From positions 1-64,000 of the forward strand of contig NZ_JBBMFD010000010.1 of the NCBI RefSeq assembly GCF_040096205.1: 64,000 nt of DNA, read 5' to 3'. The notes below the pieces were generated by a model. That model had not been told where the DNA came from, ran no database searches, and saw only the letters and a list, made by a program, of their open reading frames with translations. Source of the DNA: Solibaculum_A intestinale. GTDB lineage: Bacteria; Bacillota; Clostridia; Oscillospirales; Acutalibacteraceae. Below are positions 51,148 through 59,012 of the stretch, in pieces (positions within the stretch are counted from its first letter, which is position 1; every line of letters starts with the position of its first letter). Made by a program: the position numbers and the translations under genes.

Positions 51148-51579
51148 TTATTTGAACGCCCAGAACTTATTGAGCAGGAAATTCAGAGGAATGGTCAAAA
51201 GCAGGTTGATAATCGGCGCGATCATCTCGGACACATTCCAGTAATGCACCAGCACGAAAAGAAACCCGGTTCCCAGCAGGAAGGTGCTCCCGTAGGAAAC
51301 GAATACCTTAACAAAAGATTTGCCGTGCTTGCGGTCCTTCTTCTGAAAGACAAATTTGCTGTTCCAGATATAGGCGTTGATGACGCTGATGACAAAGCCC
51401 AGGGTGTTGGCCAGAATGTAGTGCTCCACCCCAAGAAGCAGCACCACCGCGTAATAGACCGCCAGGCTGATGAGGGTGTTGGACACGCCCACCAGGCCGA
51501 ACTTTACAAACTGCCACACAAACTTCCAGAAGTCTTCCTTGCTGTGGATGTTGAACTTGTCCAAGAGGCGCTTTATCAT
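51148..51579 (-). CDS. gtrA: GtrA-family membrane protein
   Basis: The 143 residues form four membrane segments in the GtrA pattern: FVKFGLVGVSNTLISLAVYY first, then ANTLGFVISVINAYIWNSKFVF with the conserved Asn-Trp, and a final PLNFLLNKFWAFK. GtrA proteins are thought to flip undecaprenyl-phosphate sugars. It overlaps rfbH by four bases. It completes the GtrA/GtrB/GT-C trio with genes at 47082 and 45494. Confidence 0.9.
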   Translation of the reverse strand: MIKRLLDKFNIHSKEDFWKFVWQFVKFGLVGVSNTLISLAVYYAVVLLLGVEHYILANTLGFVISVINAYIWNSKFVFQKKDRKHGKSFVKVFVSYGSTFLLGTGFLFVLVHYWNVSEMIAPIINLLLTIPLNFLLNKFWAFK

Positions 51580-52916
51580 GCCGTTACCGCTTCCTTGATG
51601 GTTTTGGCCATGTAGTCGATCATCTCATCGGTCATGCCCGGATAAACCCCCACCCAGAAGGTGTCGTTCATGATCCGGTCGGTTTCCTTCAAGTCCCCGA
51701 CGATGCGGTAGCCCCTGCCGGTTTTGCGCATCTCGTCAAAGCAGGGATGCTTTACCAGATTGCCGGCAAAGAGCATCCGCGTCTGCACGCCCTTGCTTTC
51801 CACATACTGTACCACCTGGTTGCGGTCCACCCCTTCCTTGCAGGTCAGGAGAAACCCGAACCAGCTGGGACGGGAATGCGCGCAGGCTTCAGGCAGGATC
51901 AGCTTGTCCGACACGTCCTGCAGCGCGGCTTTGAGCCGGTCAAAATTGTGCCGGCGCTTTTCCACGAAGGAGGGGAACTTCTTTAACTGGGCCACCCCCA
52001 CCGCCGCCTGCATGTCGGTGGCCTTGAGGTTATAGCCGAAGTGGGAGTACACATACTTGTGGTCATATCCCAGCGGCAGCTCGCCGTACTGCTTGTCAAA
52101 GCGATGCTGGCAAAGGTTATCCCGGCCGGAGGGGCAGATGCAGTCCCGTCCCCAGTCCCGGAAGGAGCGGATGAGCTTGTGCAGCAGCGGGTCGTCGGTA
52201 TACACCGCGCCGCCTTCCCCCATGGTCATGTGGTGCGGGGGATAGAAGCTGGAGGTGCCGATGTCCCCGATGGTGCCGGTGAACTTTTCCACCCCGTCGA
52301 TGGTGTATTTGGAGCCTAAGGCGTCGCAGTTGTCTTCGATGAGCCACAGGCCGTGCTTTAAGCAGAAGTCCTTCACCGTTTTCAGGTCAAAGGGGTTTCC
52401 AAGGGTATGGGCCGCCATGACCGCCTTGGTCTTGCCGGACAAGGCTTTTTCCAGCATGGACACGTCCAGGTTGTACTGGGGGATGGTCATGTCGATAAAA
52501 ACCGGGATGGCGCCGTACTGAATCACCGGGGCTACCGTGGTGGGAAAGCCTGCCGCCACCGTGATCACCTCGTCGCCCGGGCGGATGGCCCGTTCGCCAA
52601 GAAGAGGGGAGGTGAGCGCCATGAAGGCGATCAGGTTCGCCGAGGAGCCGGAGTTGACCAGGGAGCAGTACTTGACGCCCAGGTACTCGGCAAACTGTGC
52701 CTCGAACTGGTCGGTATACCGCCCGGCGGTCAGCCAGAATTCCAGGGCGCTGTCCACCAGGTTGACCATTTCCTCCCGATCGTATACCCTGGAAGCGTAG
52801 GGAATCCGCTGGCCCTCCTCAAAGGGCTTCTTCTGGTTGTGAAACCGGTCGCAGTACGCGGCCACCATCTCTAAAATCTGTTCCTTTGCCTGTCCTTCGG
52901 TCTTATTTTCAAACAT
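51576..52916 (-). CDS. rfbH: CDP-4-keto-6-deoxy-D-glucose 3-dehydrase (RfbH/E1)
   Basis: This PMP/[2Fe-2S] enzyme removes the C3 hydroxyl to give 3,6-dideoxyhexoses. The 446 residues fold like DegT aminotransferases, but the PLP lysine is replaced by histidine in SFYPPHHMTMGEGGA (about H229), the hallmark of E1. Cysteines for the iron-sulfur cluster are seen around DCICPSGRDNLCQHRF. E1 needs a reductase partner (E3, RfbI/DdhD); none is present in the window. It starts three bases after rfbG. Confidence 0.94.
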   Translation of the reverse strand: MFENKTEGQAKEQILEMVAAYCDRFHNQKKPFEEGQRIPYASRVYDREEMVNLVDSALEFWLTAGRYTDQFEAQFAEYLGVKYCSLVNSGSSANLIAFMALTSPLLGERAIRPGDEVITVAAGFPTTVAPVIQYGAIPVFIDMTIPQYNLDVSMLEKALSGKTKAVMAAHTLGNPFDLKTVKDFCLKHGLWLIEDNCDALGSKYTIDGVEKFTGTIGDIGTSSFYPPHHMTMGEGGAVYTDDPLLHKLIRSFRDWGRDCICPSGRDNLCQHRFDKQYGELPLGYDHKYVYSHFGYNLKATDMQAAVGVAQLKKFPSFVEKRRHNFDRLKAALQDVSDKLILPEACAHSRPSWFGFLLTCKEGVDRNQVVQYVESKGVQTRMLFAGNLVKHPCFDEMRKTGRGYRIVGDLKETDRIMNDTFWVGVYPGMTDEMIDYMAKTIKEAVTA

Positions 52917-52919
52917 AGC

Positions 52920-53978
52920 TTACTCCTGTTCTCCATAAAATTCCGCAATCTGCGCCTGCATACAGGCGGACACGTCGCCGCCCGCCAGATAGACCTTGGT
53001 CCACTCCACCGTTTTCTCCACCGCCCTCGCCACATGCCAGCGGGGCTTCCAGCCGAAGACCGCCTTGAGCTTGGAGCAGTCGAGTTTTAGGAAATTGGCT
53101 TCGTGGGGGCCGCCCACCGACTGGTTGATCCATTTGACCCCGTCTCCCCACTTCTCGCAGAAAAGGGAAACCAGCTCGCCGGTGGTGACGCAGTCGCATT
53201 CGTCGGGACCTACGTTATAGTATCCCGCAAATTTTTCCATTTCATACTGCCTTTGCGTGATCATCAGATAGGCGCCCAGCGGCTCGAGCACGTGCTGGTA
53301 GGGACGGGTGGAATGGGGGTTTCGCACCACGATGTCCTCGCTCTTTTCCACTGCGCGCACGCAGTCGGGGATGATGCGGTCGTTGGCAAAGTCCCCGCCG
53401 CCGATGACGTTGCCGGCCCGTGCGGTGGAGATGGCTACCCGCCCGTCGGCAAAGAAGGAGTTTTTATAGCTGTGAGTCACCAGCTCCGAGCAGGACTTGG
53501 AGTTGGAATACGGGTCGAAGCCGTCGAGGGGTTCGTTCTCCCGGTAGCCCCATTCCCATTCATTGTTGTGGTAGACCTTGTCGGTGGTCACGTTGAGAAA
53601 GGATACCACGCTGTCGCTTTCCCGCACGCACTCGAGGACGTTTACCGTGCCCATCACGTTGGTTTCATAGGTATAAACCGGTTCCTTATAGGAATCGCGC
53701 ACAATGGGCTGGGCCGCCAGATGCAGCACGATCTCCGGCCGCGCCATGGCGAACACCTCCCGCAGCCGGGGCAGGTCCCGGATGTCCCCGATGATGGAAA
53801 CCATATCGTCCGCGATGCCCGACAAGTCGAAAAGGTTGGGCTCGGTGGGGGGGACCAGGGAGTACCCCGTCACCCACGCGCCCGCGTCGATGAGCATTTT
53901 GCACAGCCACGTTCCCTTAAACCCGGTGTGCCCGGTGACCAGCACCTTTTTGTCCTTATAAAAAGAGGGATCAAACAT
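52920..53978 (-). CDS. rfbG: CDP-glucose 4,6-dehydratase
   Basis: A 352-residue extended SDR that makes CDP-4-keto-6-deoxy-D-glucose. NAD binds at KKVLVTGHTGFKGTWL; LHLAAQPIVRDSYKEP and the catalytic DPYSNSKSCSEL (YxxxK) follow. The start at 53978 shares one base with the rfbF stop (TGATG), so the longer in-frame start at 54020 is unlikely. Order rfbF-rfbG-rfbH is the standard CDP-3,6-dideoxyhexose arrangement. Confidence 0.95.
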   Translation of the reverse strand: MFDPSFYKDKKVLVTGHTGFKGTWLCKMLIDAGAWVTGYSLVPPTEPNLFDLSGIADDMVSIIGDIRDLPRLREVFAMARPEIVLHLAAQPIVRDSYKEPVYTYETNVMGTVNVLECVRESDSVVSFLNVTTDKVYHNNEWEWGYRENEPLDGFDPYSNSKSCSELVTHSYKNSFFADGRVAISTARAGNVIGGGDFANDRIIPDCVRAVEKSEDIVVRNPHSTRPYQHVLEPLGAYLMITQRQYEMEKFAGYYNVGPDECDCVTTGELVSLFCEKWGDGVKWINQSVGGPHEANFLKLDCSKLKAVFGWKPRWHVARAVEKTVEWTKVYLAGGDVSACMQAQIAEFYGEQE

Positions 53979-54754
53979 CAATCGTTCCACACCTTCCACG
54001 GGGCGTGCCCGGACGCCCACATTTCTTCCAGCCGCATCTTATCCCGCTGGGTATCCATGCAGTGCCAGAATCCGTCGTGCTTGTAGGCCATCAGCTGACC
54101 CATGTTTGCCACCGTTTCCAGCGGCTCTTTTTCAAAAACCGTAGCGTCTCCCGCGATATACTGGAAAATCTCCGGGTTTAACACCATAAAGCCGCCGTTA
54201 ATCAGGCTGCCGTCATCCTTGGACTTTTCCCGGAAGGCATGGATGGTGTTGTCCCCGCCCACCTCCAGCACGCCGAACCGCTGCCCAGCGTTGATGGCGG
54301 TCATGGTGGCGATTTTGCCGTGGCTCTTGTGAAACGCCACTAATTTGTTGATGTCCACGTCGGACACCCCGTCGCCGTAGGTGAGCATAAAGGGCTCGTC
54401 CCCAATGTACTCCTGGATGCGCTTGACCCGTCCGCCGGTCATGGTGTTAAGTCCCGTGTCCACCAGCGTCACCTTCCACGGCTCGGAGAAGTTGTTGTGC
54501 ACCGTCATCTTGTTGTTGGCAAGATCAAAGGTAATGTCCGACGTGTGCAGAAAATAGTCGGAAAAATACTCCTTGATCACATAGGCCTTGTAGCCTAAGC
54601 AGATGACAAAGTCATGAAACCCGTAATGGGAATATTGCTTCATAATGTGCCACAAAATCGGCTGTTCGCCGATTTCGATCATGGGCTTGGGCTTTAAATG
54701 GCTTTCTTCCGAAATGCGCGTGCCGAACCCACCGGCCAAAATGACAACTTTCAT
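53978..54754 (-). CDS. rfbF: Glucose-1-phosphate cytidylyltransferase
   Basis: First enzyme of the CDP-sugar pathway: CTP + glucose-1-phosphate gives CDP-glucose. The 258 residues begin KVVILAGGFGTRISEES, the nucleotidyltransferase signature, with KPKPMIEIGEQPILWHIM for sugar phosphate binding and LTYGDGVSDVD for metal. Length equals the family standard (257). It is the first gene of the leftward operon, behind a good promoter at 54849-54877. Confidence 0.96.
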   Translation of the reverse strand: MKVVILAGGFGTRISEESHLKPKPMIEIGEQPILWHIMKQYSHYGFHDFVICLGYKAYVIKEYFSDYFLHTSDITFDLANNKMTVHNNFSEPWKVTLVDTGLNTMTGGRVKRIQEYIGDEPFMLTYGDGVSDVDINKLVAFHKSHGKIATMTAINAGQRFGVLEVGGDNTIHAFREKSKDDGSLINGGFMVLNPEIFQYIAGDATVFEKEPLETVANMGQLMAYKHDGFWHCMDTQRDKMRLEEMWASGHAPWKVWND

Positions 54755-54848
54755 CGGTTACATCCTCTCAATCCATCGTCCGGCGGCGGACCGCCTGATC
54801 TGGTTTTCTTTGCCGTCGTTTTTAAAGATAGGCGCAACAATACTCTAC

Positions 54849-54877
54849 ATTATACCATACCGTGCAACTGGTGTTAA
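54849..54877 (-). promoter_or_regulatory. Promoter of the CDP-sugar operon
   Basis: On the minus strand TTAACA (54872-54877) and TATAAT (54849-54854) are separated by 17 bp. A leader of about 85 nt precedes rfbF. The rest of the intergenic stretch to 55038 shows nothing clear. Confidence 0.75.
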
Positions 54878-55038
54878 GTGGAAAGGCAGAAACCGTCCCC
54901 TGTTTCCCAGGGAAAACACCGCCGCCTGCCTGCGAAAACCCCGAAAGTTTTGGGAAAACGGCACGGGGGTTTGCAGACGGGTTTTGCTTTTCTTAGAAAA
55001 AAGCACAAAAAGAACGGGGCGGTGAAAAATCAGAATAT

Positions 55039-55704
55039 TTACAAAATATTTTCAAATGGAACCACCGTCAGCCGGAAATCGGAGGAATCCTGGGCGGTGG
55101 CCGCTGTGAGCACCACGCCAGGCCGGGGCAGAAGGCTTCGCAGGCGCAGGCGGGTTTGCCGGTACCGGGCCGTGGCCGGGCGCAGATGCCGGTGCTCCAC
55201 CGAGACAGCGGCAAGGCCGCCCGCAAGCCCGTCTCCCGCCCACTTGAGCACGCTTTCCTTCGCGGTCCACAAGGCGGTAAAGAATAAGTCCCGTTCCCGC
55301 CCTGCGAGGCTTTGCAGATAGGTGTACTCCTCGGCAGCAAAGGTCCGTCTGGCCACCGGGAGCCGGGCGGGCCCCACTTCCTCCAGGTCCACCCCGACCG
55401 GGCTTTTATCCATAGCACAGGCCGCCCAGTTCCCGGAATGGGACAGGGAAAAGTGAATCCCCGGATGGCCGGTCAGATAGGGCTTTCCGTGAGCGCCGGC
55501 GGCAAAGGCGGCCTGCTCCGCCGCGATGCCCGCTCCCTTTAACGCATGGCGCAGCAAAAGCCCAGCCCCGGCGCTGCGGGCCCGGTCGTCGGGCTTTAAA
55601 AGGCGGCCGAGGGCTTCTCTTCGGCCCGGGGACAGGAAGGGCAGCGTAGAAGCGAGGGTTTCCTGCCGTAGGAGCGGGGAAACCTCCATCAGATAAACGT
55701 CCAT
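55039..55704 (-). CDS. 4'-phosphopantetheinyl transferase (Sfp type)
   Basis: The 221 residues contain the Sfp-type motifs: HFSLSHSGNWAACAM, SPVGVDLEEVGPA with the metal-binding Asp/Glu, and FFTALWTAKESVLKWAGDGL with the WxxKES core. It transfers phosphopantetheine from CoA to a carrier protein. No peptide or polyketide synthase lies in the window, so it may be the fatty-acid ACP enzyme or act elsewhere. ATG 55704 is preferred to an in-frame TTG at 55710. The promoter holds a palindrome. Confidence 0.88.
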   Translation of the reverse strand: MDVYLMEVSPLLRQETLASTLPFLSPGRREALGRLLKPDDRARSAGAGLLLRHALKGAGIAAEQAAFAAGAHGKPYLTGHPGIHFSLSHSGNWAACAMDKSPVGVDLEEVGPARLPVARRTFAAEEYTYLQSLAGRERDLFFTALWTAKESVLKWAGDGLAGGLAAVSVEHRHLRPATARYRQTRLRLRSLLPRPGVVLTAATAQDSSDFRLTVVPFENIL

Positions 55705-55736
55705 GGCCAAAGCGCCTTCCTTTCCCTTTTCTTTGT

Positions 55737-55766
55737 ATTATAGCGGGCTTATCCCGCTTCCGTCAA
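55737..55766 (-). promoter_or_regulatory. Promoter of the phosphopantetheinyl transferase with palindromic spacer
   Basis: TTGACG (55761-55766) and TATAAT (55737-55742) on the minus strand are 18 bp apart. The spacer holds agcggg/cccgct (55742-55758), a perfect 6-bp palindrome with a 5-bp centre, which would suit a repressor site. Confidence 0.65.
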
Positions 55767-55969
55767 CAAAAAGGGATCTTTTTCCCTGCAAAAAACAAAG
55801 GAAATTCGCTGTTTTCCCGCAGAAAATCGGGAATTTTACCCCAACCCCCAAAAATCCGAAGCAAAAGCTGTTCTGCCGGGGAAAAATGTCCCCATGGGCT
55901 GGTAATTTACACGCTGCTGTGATAAAATATACTAATTTCGCAGAGAAACCTTTTACTATCGGAGGAACT

Positions 55970-57565
55970 ATGATTACCGTATCCAATGTCAGCTTGAATT
56001 TCAGCGGAACCAGCCTGTTTAAGGACGTGAATTTGAAGTTCACCCCGGAAAACTGCTATGGCATCATCGGCGCCAACGGCGCGGGAAAGTCCACCTTTCT
56101 GAAAATCCTGTGCGGCGAGCTGGAACCGTCCACCGGCGAGGTGATTATTCCGCCCACTGTGCGCATGTCCGTCTTAAAGCAGGACCATTTCGCTTACGAC
56201 GACTATTCCGTGCTCGACACGGTGATTCTCGGAAACCCCAAGCTTTATCAGATCATGAAAGAGAAGGACGCCCTCTATGAAAAGCCGGACTTCAGCGACG
56301 AGGACGGCATTCGCGCGTCCGAGCTGGAAACCGAGTTTGCCGAATTAAACGGCTGGGAGGCCGAGTCGGACGCGTCCAAGCTCATCCAGGGGCTGGGGCT
56401 GCCGGAATCGCTTTTATACGCCCAGATGGAGGGGTTGACGGGAAAGGAAAAGGTCAAGGTGCTTTTGGCCCAGTGCCTCTTCGGAAACCCGGACATCATC
56501 CTCATGGACGAGCCTACCAACGGCCTGGACATCGACGCCATCGACTGGCTGGAGAACTTCCTCATCGACTATCCCGGCACGGTGATCGTGGTTTCCCATG
56601 ACCGGCATTTTCTCAACAACGTCTGCACCCACACGGTGGACATCGACTATACCAAGATCAAGATGTACGTGGGCAACTACGATTTCTGGTACCAGTCCAG
56701 CCAGCTCATCCAGCGCATGATCAAGCAGCAGAACAAGAAAAACGAGGAAAAGGCCAAGGAGCTGCAAAGCTTCATTGAGCGGTTCTCGGCCAACAAGTCC
56801 AAGTCCAAGCAGGCCACCGCCCGCAAGAAGCTTTTGGAGAAGCTGACCATCGAGGAGATGCCCGCCTCTTCCCGCCGCTATCCCTTTATCGGCTTTGCCA
56901 TGGACCGGGAGGCCGGCAAGGACATCCTGGCGGTGGACGGCCTTTCCAAGACCATCGACGGGGTAAAGGTGCTCGATTCCATCACCTTCCGCCTGAACAA
57001 GGGGGACAAGGTGGCCTTTGTGGCGGAAAACGAGATCGCCATGACCACCCTGTTTAAAATCCTCATGGAGGAGCTGGAGCCGGATGAGGGAAGCTTTAAG
57101 TGGGGTGTGAGCACCACCCAGTCCTACTTCCCGCAGGACAATTCCAGGTTCTTCGACGGGTGCGACCTGTCGATTGTGGACTGGATGCGCCAGTATGCCA
57201 AGGACCAGACGGAAACCTATCTGCGGGGCTTTTTAGGCCGGATGCTTTTCTCTGGGGACGATATCTTTAAGCCCGTGAAGGTCCTCTCCGGCGGGGAAAA
57301 GGTGCGGTGCATGTTTTCTCGGATGATGCTCTTCGGCTCCAATGTACTGGTTCTCGACCAGCCCACCAACCACCTGGACCTGGAATCCATCACCGCGGTC
57401 AACAACGGCCTGGAGGATTTCAAGGGCAACATCCTTTTTGCGTCTCACGACCATGAGTTCATGCAGACGGTGGCCAACCGCATCATCGAGCTCGACGGGG
57501 AGAAAATCGACCGGGTTTGCACGTACGACGAATACTTGGAGTATAAAAAGGAACGAAATCAATAA
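55970..57565 (+). CDS. ABC-F family ATPase (YbiT/YkpA-like) with degenerate second site
   Basis: A soluble 531-residue protein with two ABC domains and the ~80-residue charged linker of ABC-F translation factors. Domain 1 is canonical: GANGAGKST (34-42), MDEPTNGLD (179-187). Domain 2 keeps LSGGEKVRC (439-447) but has VAENEIAMTT in place of Walker A, with no P-loop lysine (M358), and LDQPTNHLD with Gln 464 where the catalytic Glu belongs. So only site 1 may hydrolyse ATP. The start at 55970 follows GGAGGAACT; the longer frame from 55703 has no support. ABC-F proteins act on the ribosome. Confidence 0.9.
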   Translation: MITVSNVSLNFSGTSLFKDVNLKFTPENCYGIIGANGAGKSTFLKILCGELEPSTGEVIIPPTVRMSVLKQDHFAYDDYSVLDTVILGNPKLYQIMKEKDALYEKPDFSDEDGIRASELETEFAELNGWEAESDASKLIQGLGLPESLLYAQMEGLTGKEKVKVLLAQCLFGNPDIILMDEPTNGLDIDAIDWLENFLIDYPGTVIVVSHDRHFLNNVCTHTVDIDYTKIKMYVGNYDFWYQSSQLIQRMIKQQNKKNEEKAKELQSFIERFSANKSKSKQATARKKLLEKLTIEEMPASSRRYPFIGFAMDREAGKDILAVDGLSKTIDGVKVLDSITFRLNKGDKVAFVAENEIAMTTLFKILMEELEPDEGSFKWGVSTTQSYFPQDNSRFFDGCDLSIVDWMRQYAKDQTETYLRGFLGRMLFSGDDIFKPVKVLSGGEKVRCMFSRMMLFGSNVLVLDQPTNHLDLESITAVNNGLEDFKGNILFASHDHEFMQTVANRIIELDGEKIDRVCTYDEYLEYKKERNQ

Positions 57566-57581
57566 TCTGGATTGTTTTTGA

Positions 57582-57608
57582 GGCGCCGTATAAAACGGCG
57601 CCTTTTTT
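57582..57608 (+). terminator. Intrinsic terminator of the ABC-F gene
   Basis: ggcgccgt (57582-57589) pairs perfectly with acggcgcc (57595-57602), followed by six Ts. Confidence 0.92.
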
Positions 57609-57658
57609 CTATTTGTCTGGACATTAGATGCTGTCGTATGAATAGCCAAATGTGGTTA

Positions 57659-57688
57659 TTGAAATTTGTGATAGATTTTATTTATAAT
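57659..57688 (+). promoter_or_regulatory. Promoter of the small Xre gene
   Basis: TTGAAA (57659-57664) and TATAAT (57683-57688) are 18 bp apart, about 48 bp before the start codon. Confidence 0.65.
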
Positions 57689-57735
57689 TGATATTACGGA
57701 GCTAAGTCGAGTAGGAAAGGGGAAGCTAGGGTCAT

Positions 57736-57951
57736 ATGGTGCGCTTGCGGGCAAAAGAGCTATTGGAGGAGCAGGGAAGATCAAAGTATTGGCTTTTCAA
57801 GCAGCTTGGAATGAGTTATCAAAGTGTAAGCCGGATGCTTAACAACGAAACACAGTCCATCCGGTTTGCATGCATGGATACACTTTGTCAAATCTTTCAC
57901 TGTTCGCCCCAAGATCTTTTTGAATATTCTGACGAAGAAGAACAAATATAA
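57736..57951 (+). CDS. Small Xre/Cro-type transcriptional regulator
   Basis: A 71-residue single helix-turn-helix protein: LLEEQGRSKYWLFKQLGMSYQSVSRMLNN spans residues 8-36, and the end (FHCSPQDLFEYSDEEEQ) resembles the YozG/Cro-like family of short regulators. It has its own promoter and no partner gene; downstream DNA is degenerate. Targets unknown. Confidence 0.8.
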   Translation: MVRLRAKELLEEQGRSKYWLFKQLGMSYQSVSRMLNNETQSIRFACMDTLCQIFHCSPQDLFEYSDEEEQI

Positions 57952-58016
57952 AAGTCTCCATCTGCATTGGACGGGGGCTTCGATGGTGGTTCCTATTTGA
58001 GGGCTTTCTATCCCTA

Positions 58017-58163
58017 ATCGAAGGTGTGCGACACTTCGTGAGCCACATGGTTTCCCGGCTTTCCGGGAGAGCTCTCGTATACCTTTTGGATGGCGGGATA
58101 ATCGTGAGACTTATGCAGGGTAAGATCCGCTTTTCGTCATAAAGGGCCTCGTTCCGCTTGGTC
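58017..58163 (-). pseudogene. Frameshifted copy of the hydA 3' end
   Basis: On the minus strand this stretch encodes EALYDEKRILPC, then after a frameshift SHDYPAIQKVYESS and GKPGNHVAHEVSHTFD. This matches the C-terminus of the hydrogenase at 59013 (KALYDEDAG... SHDNPAIQKVYEDF, GKPGSHVAHEVLHTSY). The DNA includes 19 identical bases (cacttcgtgagccacatgg). Only the last ~48 codons are present, so this is a decayed partial duplication lying ~1 kb from the intact gene. Confidence 0.8.
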
Positions 58164-58261
58164 TTTTCCCAAAGGGTTTGCTCCGTTTTTCAGGCCTAAA
58201 GATGTGAAGCCCTACGTGTTTGTCGGTCCCTTCCGTCCGGTTTCAACCTGACATCGTGTTC

Positions 58262-58590
58262 ATTTCTTTCGCGTCGCCGAAAGAAACGAACCAAAGAAAG
58301 GGCGACTTAAGGGAGAAAAACTTCGTAAAGTTCGGGGGCAAGGTTTTTCTCCCTTAAGAATCCCTCTGTCCGCTCGGCCGGGTTGGTGATAAATATTCAC
58401 AACCAATTTTACTGGTTATCTGGGTTTTGTGATTGTATTTCACGAAATCGTGTTTTCTTCCCTTTGCCCTCCTCCGATAAGAGGGGGATTTTCAAGGGGG
58501 AAAAACAGGTGTCCCAGATTCTAGCGTCTTTTTCCCCCTTGAACCGCCTTTTCTTTCGCCTCTTTCTTTTGGCGGCGCAAAAGAAAGGGG
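58262..58590. repeat. Two oppositely oriented copies of a two-hairpin repeat
   Basis: Copy A (58262-58358): a tttctttc/gaaagaaa block, then a perfect 16-bp stem (cttaagggagaaaaac, 58306-58321; gtttttctcccttaag, 58343-58358). Copy B (58491-58590) has the same parts in reverse: a perfect 15-bp stem (ttcaagggggaaaaa, 58491-58505; tttttcccccttgaa, 58529-58543) and then a ttctttcg/caaaagaaa block. AT-rich DNA with a ggttg/caacc stem lies between. The architecture resembles REP/BIME-type or MITE-like elements. No gene was found in 57952-58722. Confidence 0.65.
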
Positions 58591-58722
58591 CAGCTAAGAA
58601 TTATAAGGAAACTAAATTTCATGAAGAAAAATAGCTTTTTGGCCTGCAAACAACACCTTTCGAGCACAAATCAGGAATAGCGCCCGCCCGCCTGCAAATC
58701 CTAGCAGCGGGAGGGTGTTTTC

Positions 58723-58926
58723 ATGATGTACCACGATTTGCAGGAGCTGATTCAGAACAGCCGGAGCAGCCGGGAATATTTCCTGTCTCTGCCGGTGAAA
58801 ACCCAGTGCAGGCTGCACGACTATCACGAGCATGTGCATTCGGCACAGGAGCTGCACCGGGCGGCCCGGGCGGTGGAGGACGTTGACCGGCTGGATCATT
58901 TAGGCGGCTGGAACCAGGGGCGCTGA
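58723..58926 (+). CDS. Small conserved-looking protein, unknown function
   Basis: A 67-residue protein (MMYHDLQELIQNSRSSREYF...) with a GGGAGGG ribosome site and a perfect terminator after it. It is helical, with His-rich CRLHDYHEHVHSAQELH near residues 30-46. I recall similar short proteins in gut Clostridia without known function. It is convergent with hydA. Confidence 0.65.
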   Translation: MMYHDLQELIQNSRSSREYFLSLPVKTQCRLHDYHEHVHSAQELHRAARAVEDVDRLDHLGGWNQGR

Positions 58927-58958
58927 ACAGCGTCCCTTTTTCTTTGCAGACGCGAAAA

Positions 58959-58988
58959 CCCCCGGCGGAGTAAAATCTCCGCCGGGGG
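58959..58988. terminator. Bidirectional terminator between the small gene and hydA
   Basis: cccccggcggag (58959-58970) pairs perfectly with ctccgccggggg (58977-58988), with TTTT on the minus strand beyond the stem. Confidence 0.88.
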
Positions 58989-59012
58989 TCGTTGTTTTGC
59001 CGGAAAGGACGC

